A stretch of 64,000 nt of DNA from Rhinocladiella similis (taxonomy: Eukaryota; Ascomycota; Eurotiomycetes; Chaetothyriales; Herpotrichiellaceae): assembly GCA_024082115.1 (NCBI GenBank), contig JAMRYE010000013.1:2800001-2864000 (forward strand). Reading direction: 5' to 3'. Made by a program: the position numbers and the translations under genes. A model generated the notes under the pieces. It saw nothing but the letters and a program-made list of their open reading frames with translations, was not told where the DNA came from and made no database searches. Positions 57,580 to 64,000 of the stretch are shown piece by piece (position 1 is the first letter of the stretch; every line of letters starts with the position of its first letter).

Positions 57580-58836
57580 ATGAGTCCGCACGATGATGAT
57601 GATGGACGAGCCCCTCGCCCCAATCCTTACATGGCCTTTGTGAAGAAATCTGCTGGAAGACAAGCAGCTCGCCGACCATTTACCCGAAACCTCACTAACG
57701 AGATCAACCCATACACTCCGGTTCCTGGCCAAGATACTTATCCAACAAGCAGTCTTCTACCACGCGATCGGGGTCTCGGATTCGATAGCTTCAACAGAAT
57801 GGATTCTCCAGCACGTCAGTCTGAGCCTGCAGCATCTAGCTCCAGCCGTCGTGATGTGGATGATGCCAACATGTGGGAATCTGATGAGCTACCAAGCGAT
57901 CTTCGTCCTAGAAGTGACAGTGACGAAGCACCAGTCCCTTCGAAGAAGAGAAAGCGTTCCAGGAAGTCCCCCAAGGGCAAAGGCAAAGCTCGAGCTGATA
58001 GGTAATACTCTTTCCTTCCACCTTTCCCTTTTCCTGATCATTCCAACTTCTGCATATCCACGTAGTAGACTGCCCCTCGGCTAACTTGTGATTTCTACAG
58101 CAGCCCAAAATCTCCAAGCGACTCTTCTTCCGAAGGTGAATACTACAAACCGAAGCGAGTTCAAATGACCCCATTACCAACCACTCTTGAAGATGCCAAT
58201 TTGGGCGACCGCATGATATGGTTCTGGAAATTGGAGGGAAAGAGCTGGGCAGCAATCCGTGCAGAATACGAGAGGCTCACCAAGAAAAGCTACCAAGAAA
58301 GCACCCTGAGCGTGCGATTCCACCTCATGAAGCGAAGCTTTGCTAACAATGGTGCCCTGGAGGTAAGCATTCTCCCCAGCTCCTCGTTCACCACTCGTAA
58401 CAAACCTCTTCAGTTGCCCGACGAGTACTACCAGCAACACCCCGAGGAAAGCTATCTCAAAGTCATTTCTAACCGAGCACAACAGTATGTCGAGTATTGT
58501 GAAGTTATGATGGAAGCCGACAAAGAGATCGCCCCGAAACGGTTCGAGGCAGCCGCTCGTATCTTTGAGTCTCGAGGAAAAAAGCTCACCCCGGCAGCCA
58601 TCAAGAGGAACTTTGCTAAAATGCAGGCAATGGGTATGGATGCCCACCCATCCGAAAGACGTCGCCTCATGGACGATGAGAAGCCCAACCAGGGGGGCCT
58701 TGCAGACCTGGTGCCGGAGGAGCCGGCCACCCATATCAAGGAGGCGGTTGACAGAGAGGTCACCGCAGAGGAGGTGGCAGTTGCAGGGGCTGAAGTCGAG
58801 GTGGCTGGCCTGGTCGAGTACCCAGACAGCGAGTAA
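57580..58836 (+). CDS. Nuclear protein with a Myb/SANT-like segment, hypothetical
   Basis: Exons: 57580-58001, 58101-58362 and 58414-58836; introns 99 and 51 bp; 368 residues. The N-terminal ~140 residues are disordered, acidic and Ser-rich, and end in a strong basic cluster (KKRKRSRKSPKGKGKAR) that looks like a nuclear localisation signal. The second exon encodes a short helical unit with spaced tryptophans, RMIWFWKLEGKSWAAIRAEY, then ESTLSVRFHLMKRSF, which resembles one Myb/SANT-like repeat of fungal proteins. The third exon has a long helical part (YCEVMMEADKEIAPKRFEAAA) and an acidic Val/Glu/Ala-rich tail. The 51-bp intron has no stop in frame, so a form of 385 residues by intron retention is possible. 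A DNA- or chromatin-binding role is inferred only. Confidence 0.7.
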
Positions 58837-59450
58837 GCTACAATGTAGCTGTGTTCCTCTTGAAGAGAACACCATGCTCTTCACGCAAGAAGAAGCATTT
58901 TATGACTGAAGTGAATGCAATAGGCATCAACAATGAATGAGATTCTACCTGACTGTCCCTTGCCTTTTCAACTAGATGCGTTGTGCTAGGTGGCCAGAGA
59001 TGAAGTTGACGGCGCCCCAATACTCACGGCATCCTGTGGCAGCTTTGGTTATATCATAACCCTAACGTCGTCCTCATCCCCATTCCACGGTCATATAGAG
59101 ATCAAACAACTGTACGATGCAACCAGTCTCAAAATAGAACATATGGGGATCGACATGACAACATTGCGCTCGCTAACAAGAGCACTCGGAAGATCGACGA
59201 TCAACGTCGTAATGAGTCGGGCCCGATATCTCCCTTGCTACCGCCTTGTGACAGACTAATTTGAGGAGAATGTCGGTCAATCTCTCCGCATCTTGAATGT
59301 CGCAAAGCTCGAACCCTATTTCATTCCCCGATCTCTACTTTCTATCGTACAACTCTTAAGCATACTTAAAGACAAAGGGACAGATCACTTTCAGACCTCG
59401 CCGATGCAAATAGAAGGGTTTGAGTCCGCTCCTGGAACAGCAATTTCGAA
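58837..59450. other. Intergenic region, no gene seen
   Basis: It holds the 3' flank of the Myb/SANT-like gene and the promoter of the MFS transporter gene. An 89-codon frame at 58990-59259 shows no domain. Confidence 0.45.
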
Positions 59451-60931
59451 ATGAACAGTGTAAGATTCCACGACCGTGCCGAGGTTCCAAGCGAGTCACA
59501 CCAGTCAATACTACTTGTTGGCAGCCAAGATGAAGCTGTTCTCGAGGAAAGCGTTCCTCCGGAGAATGCACAGCCTGCAATGAGACCAGTGTCAAGGAAG
59601 AAGCAGACAAGTATCCTCCTATGCGCTTTTCTCGATGTTTTTGTCACCATCGGATTGAATCAAGCCTACGGAGTGTTTTTGAACTACTACTTGACCGATG
59701 GTAGCAGTCCGAAGGATCCCTTCCTACCAAAGAGCGAGGTCTCGAGTAAGGCGATGCTAGCCTTTGTCGGTACGATCGGTGCAGGCTTGACTTGGGGAGG
59801 AAGCATTTTCGTCAACCCAATCATGGCGAGAACAAAGGACCCTCGATGGATTACAGGCACCGGAGCGATTCTCATCAGTGTTGGTTACGTGATAGCAAGT
59901 TTCTGCCATAAGGTACGCAGGCGCCAGCTAGTGTGCAAGGATTCCTTACTGACTACTACCCAGGTATGGCAGCTTCTCTTGACACAAGGACTGATTTATG
60001 GAGTCGGCGCTTCTCTGCTATACTTCCCAATCCTCGCAGTGGCGCCTGAGTACTTCGATGCTCATCGCGGCTCCGCTATGGGCTTCATTCTTTCAGCTGC
60101 TGGTGTCGGTGGTCTTGTCTATGCACCAGCCGCTCGCGCGATGCTAGATAGTTTAGGTGCAGCTTGGACCCTGAGGATCTTTGGTATTGCGAACTTCGCG
60201 ATATGTATTCCTGTCGTTCTAGCTACACCGCCGTCTCGAATCCTCAGCAAACGACCTACACTAGTCGATGTCAAATTGGCGAAGAGACTTACATTCATCC
60301 TACAAGCTCTAGCGGCTATGTCGCAGGCGGCAGGCAATCTGGTGCCCATGACATTTCTGCCAGAGTTCAGCACGAGGCTAGGCTACACCGCAGCATTGTG
60401 AGTCTTTCGAGTGGTCTATGATTCTGAGCTGACTGTTTCTGTAGTGGTGCGGCTCTCCTTTCGATCAATAATGCCGTTAATACAATCAGCCGAATATCAA
60501 TGGGCTTCATTGCCGATATTGCCGGGAGACAAAACACACTGGTCCTGAGTGTGCTGGGAAGTGCTATCACAGTCGTGGCATTCTGGCTGTCTAGTGCATA
60601 CGGCAATGACATGGGCCTTTGGATAACATTCGTGATCTCTTACGGTATTTTTGCAGGAGGGTATAATTCCCTGTTCCCCACGACAGTTATCGAAGTATTT
60701 GGAGCCCAGGCATATGCCTCAGTCAATGGTTTCATCTATTTCATTCGAGGACTTGGAGCACTCTGGGGATCTCCTGTTGGCGGTGCACTTGTCAAGGGAG
60801 GCACACACCCGCATGCCTACATTTCCTTGATATGGTACGATTTTGGGCTTTTGATGTTGTCAAGTTTCTGTGTCATTGGTGTGAGGGCACTGGATGCCTC
60901 TACAAAGGGCCAATTCAAGCTCAAGGCCTGA
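59451..60931 (+). CDS. MFS transporter, monocarboxylate/riboflavin (MCT/Mch5) type
   Basis: A membrane transporter of the monocarboxylate-porter group; fungal members move riboflavin, organic acids or cluster metabolites. Exons: 59451-59912, 59964-60397, 60445-60931; introns 51 and 47 bp; 460 residues. A polar N-terminal tail of ~50 residues precedes the first helix (ILLCAFLDVFVTIGLNQAYG). The FLNYYLTD run just after helix 1 is usual in the MCT group. Twelve hydrophobic helices can be counted. The loop 2-3 motif is PIMARTKDPRWITGTGA, and the equivalent in the second half is ISRISMGFIADIAGRQNTL, with RxxxGxxAD and GR. The C-terminal tail is short. The substrate is not predictable from sequence. 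Confidence 0.88.
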
Positions 60932-61204
60932 GTCATACCTGCCTATGTATGTCTAAGAGTTCAATGAATAAGTCTCAACTCCTGTCTGTCCCGACGTCGG
61001 CCACCTCTACATATCTGGGGAATGTGTCCGGGGCATGAATCTCCCCGCAATTAGCCGAGTTTAACCATAGAAATTAAATGACATGCTTCTCCAACTGTCG
61101 TACCACCTTTGCCTCACTGCTCCTCGGCCTGTCTGTGACCTTGTGCCATACCTCTGAAACTCGCGCTTGTATAGTGAAGATACTGCCGCTACATTACCTT
61201 CGAG

Positions 61205-62372
61205 ATGTCCAAGCTCCCTCTTCGTTGCTTTCGTCCAATACGGTCGAATGGTCGCACTTTCAGCACCTCCAGAAAAGTCGCCGCCGACCATGTGAGAATA
61301 GTGGAAGTCGGCCCCAGAGATGGCTTGCAGAATGAAAAGAGCACAATATCCCTAGATACAAAGCTAGAGCTCATCAGGAGACTAGCACAGACGGGTGTCA
61401 CACATATGGAAGCCGGATCGTTTGTACCGGCGAAATGGGTGCCTCAGGTCGGTTCCGACGCCCGTCAAGACCGCTTTACACTGACAGATGCAGATGGCTT
61501 CGACTGCAGAAATCCTAGAAAGTATCCTCACAAGCCCACCATCTGCACCGCAAGGCATCGCCTATAACTATCTCGTACCCAATGTTCGCGGCTTGGAAAG
61601 CCTTGTCAAGATATTCCAGGCGAAAGGCGCAAAGAACCCGACAGGATATCCCACGCCTCCTCCCTCCCCTTCACCGGAACAATCAGAAGGCCAAACGACT
61701 GAAACCTCCTCCTCAGATTCGTCAGCCAACTCGACAGAGATTTCCTTGTTCGCAGCCGCGACCGAGGCATTCTCACAGAAGAACACAAACTGCAGCATCG
61801 CAGAAAGCCTAGAACGATGCAAGCCAATTATGGAACTTGCGAAACAACATGACATTCGTGTAAGAGGCTACGTCTCTGTGGCTCTTGGCTGTCCATATGA
61901 AGGTCCAGATGTTGATCCACACAAAGTGGCCGAAATAACAGCCAGTCTACTTGAAATGGGATGTGACGAGGTTTCCGTGGCAGACACTACGGGAATGGGC
62001 ACTGCACCACGGACGCGGAAGTTGCTACAGACGTTGAAAGAGGCAGGTATACTGGGTGAAGACCTTGCTCTTCACTTCCACGACACATATGGAATGGCTC
62101 TGGTCAACACAGTCGTCGGACTAGAGCACGGAGTCAGGATATTTGACAGTTCTGTTGGAGGACTTGGTGGATGTCCTTACAGCCCTGGAGCAACTGGTAA
62201 TGTGGCCACGGAAGACCTGCTGCATTTGGTGCATAGCTTGGGCTGCGAGACGGGCATTGATATGGTCAAAATGGCAGAGATTGGAGCTTGGATAACCAAG
62301 GAGCTGGGCAAATCCAATGACTCGAGAGCAGGAAAAGCCACATTGAGTAGGTTGAGAAAGTCGTCCTCATAG
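61205..62372 (+). CDS. Hydroxymethylglutaryl-CoA lyase, mitochondrial
   Basis: It splits HMG-CoA into acetyl-CoA and acetoacetate, the last step of leucine degradation. Exon 1 is 61205-61447 and exon 2 is 61488-62372. The intron is only 40 bp and joins AKWVPQ to MQMASTAEI. The product is 375 residues. An Arg/Ser-rich presequence (about residues 1-25) suggests mitochondria. Catalytic signatures: VEVGPRDGLQNEKS (residues 34-47), EAGSFVPAKWVPQ, SVADTTGMGTAP, metal-binding HFHDTYGMA, and GGLGGCPYSPGATGNVATED with the active-site Cys. Residues about 131-163 are a Pro/Ser/Thr/Glu-rich insertion absent from the human enzyme. No methylcrotonyl-CoA carboxylase gene is in the window. Confidence 0.94.
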
Positions 62373-63550
62373 TTTTAGAATGAGTCTGTGAGTATATGTC
62401 TCTTTTGATCTACGTACCATCGACCAGCTCTTCCTTGTCGTGGTCAGTTTCTCTTCGCAGTGCACATGGTCAAGACGAGGCTGATCTCCATTGAGCCGAC
62501 ACATATCACCCCGACCTAACTGTACAGATTGCCACGCCCATTGTCAAGCGTTTACTTTCCAATTGACCTTGCTTCAACAATACAGCATCATCTGTTCTCC
62601 AAATCGATGATAATACTGGCCTGCACAAAGCCAGCATATCTACGCCCTCACAAACTCGAAGCCTTGGAAATCCCTGTGGATAGATCCGGCCGCAAGGGAT
62701 ATAACTTAGCCACCAGGACTGCAAGTCAACCATCTGCACTCATGCGGTAGGTCATGCCTTGGGAATTTCGACGACCGTTCTGCGGAGTCAGTCGACAGTC
62801 CACTCGATCGACAGTACTCCGTAGCCTTGGTGCAGTCCATGGCCACAGTCTCCACTTATATACCCCCTGAAATATCCTCCTCAGCCCAATACAGATACTA
62901 ACAGCTTATGGAGAGTTCACATTTACCGACCCCCTCAAACCAGCATGCGACACAACGCATAGACGAGCGAACAGGAAATCCCTTCGAGAAGGTCCACCCA
63001 TTTGCGGGCCATCATACCAGTGTACTACAGCTGATGGTCGGTAAAGTTCCAAACACGCCTTATGTCTGTTTCGACTGTTGCCTGCGTTTAGGATTATGGA
63101 AAACACACAGCCTTATTAGTTCACACCGGAGGAGAATATCATTACGAATACTATGTATACACTATGACTCGGCATGCTTACTCCTTACATCTGCGGAGTT
63201 GGTCAGGCATAGGTACGTTCGAAATAGTATGTACGAAGGGGTTACGCTTGGGACCAGCTTATAACAAGAAATTGCAAGTTCTACTGAAATCCCTGGCCTC
63301 CAAATTCTTTCCTGTTCGCGTCTTCGACAGAGCTGGAACTCTGTCGTTCATGCCTCTTAAAACAGCCTTCAGTCGTCAAATCAGCGAGCTACTTGTCTTT
63401 GATCCATTTCTAAACTTCCCTAGTGGAAGGATAAGTTGTCCTAGCAGGATAGCACAGCGCGAGTGCGACAATATTATGCCTTTCAGAGCTCTCAAAGATT
63501 ACACTTTATCACATGTGCCAGGGACGGTGCGTTGACCGATACAGACAAAG
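62373..63550. other. Intergenic region, no gene recognised
   Basis: It contains the HMG-CoA lyase 3' flank, a GTACTCCGTA motif at 62814-62823 and the promoter of the last gene. Open frames at 62908-63264 and 63164-63535 overlap each other and show no family resemblance. Confidence 0.45.
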
Positions 63551-64000
63551 ATGCATTATCATATACAGACTGACAAACGCAAAAGGTCGCCGTGGAAGAA
63601 ACATATCCTCTTCTTAGTTGTGACACTAACGTCGGGTGTCACTGTTGCGTACGTTCACACTCCAAGTTGCCTGTTCTCTACTCCTACTACGTACCTATTT
63701 CGTATCTGGCAACAGTTCTGAGTACTCGTACTAACACATGCATGAATCGTACTATGTAGCTTGGGCCGGATGATCTCCCTTGGCCTCCCACTCCTGACCA
63801 TGCAATTCCAGCAGAGCCTCGACACAGTGTCGACATACCTCGTCGGCCTGATCATTCTGTGGACCGGCATATTCGCCTTCTTCACGCCCGCCGCCGCATC
63901 GGTATGGGGAAAACGTCTGATGTTTGTCACTCCGGCCATCACTCTGCTGGGACTGAAAGCTCGCGGCTTTTTCGCAAAGGTGCGTTACAAACAACACTCT
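63551..64000 (+). CDS. MFS transporter, N-terminal part, cut by the window end
   Basis: Exon 1 is 63551-63648 and exon 2 is 63760-63979; the 111-bp intron (GTACGT...TATGTAG, with a CTAAC branch point) joins SGVTVA to LGRMISLG. A donor GTGCGT at 63980 starts another intron that leaves the window. About 106 residues are visible. A basic start (TDKRKRSPWKKH) precedes a first helix (ILFLVVTLTSGVTVALG). A second helix follows (YLVGLIILWTGIFAFFTPAA), ending in VWGKRLMFV, which fits the loop 2-3 motif of drug:H+ antiporter-type MFS proteins. The rest of the gene lies beyond the window, so subfamily and substrate cannot be told. Confidence 0.65.

Overview
The window is nuclear DNA of a filamentous ascomycete (Pezizomycotina). 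Genes carry short GT-AG introns, mostly 40-120 bp, with CTAAC-type branch points. The gene set is typical of these fungi: a Zn2Cys6 regulator, an NRPS-like reductase, a LaeA-type methyltransferase, a Medusa-like developmental regulator and a CrnA-type nitrate transporter. I cannot fix the order; a eurotiomycete or dothideomycete would fit. Exon coordinates below were worked out by hand from splice signals and reading frame.

Layout. 0-9.2 kb is conserved housekeeping sequence: the end of a Pro/Ser-rich protein, COX15 (heme A synthase), cytosolic lysyl-tRNA synthetase, an MGST3-type MAPEG enzyme and a GMPPA-type sugar nucleotidyltransferase. 9.5-17.9 kb is an accessory, partly decayed stretch: a methyltransferase pseudogene with four CAR-to-TAR type stops, a BTB-domain remnant, a Zn2Cys6 regulator, a seven-helix-like membrane protein and a broken dynamin-like GTPase. 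17.9-26.3 kb looks like a compact secondary-metabolite locus: a cytochrome P450 divergent from a LaeA-like methyltransferase, followed by a 1078-residue adenylation-thiolation-reductase enzyme. 27.9-31 kb holds a nitrate/nitrite transporter convergent with a zinc-type dehydrogenase.

31.9-36.7 kb encodes a basic nuclear-looking protein and the Medusa-like regulator, which is preceded by about 5 kb without a recognisable gene. 41.8-49 kb carries a quinone-oxidoreductase-like protein, an Egt2-like PLP enzyme and an F-box/LRR protein. 50.1-53.1 kb has two divergent genes for mitochondrial proteins: the small CX9C protein Mrp10/mS37, in three exons, and a DNAJC28-domain protein. 53.6-64 kb has a single-pass membrane protein, a 470-residue protein of unknown function, a nuclear protein with a Myb/SANT-like segment, a monocarboxylate-type MFS transporter, HMG-CoA lyase and the first exons of another MFS transporter cut off by the window end.

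Working together: the P450, methyltransferase and NRPS-like reductase form a plausible pathway in which an acid is activated, loaded and reduced to an aldehyde or alcohol, then oxidised and methylated. The Zn2Cys6 protein about 5 kb away is a candidate local regulator. No product can be read from the sequence alone.
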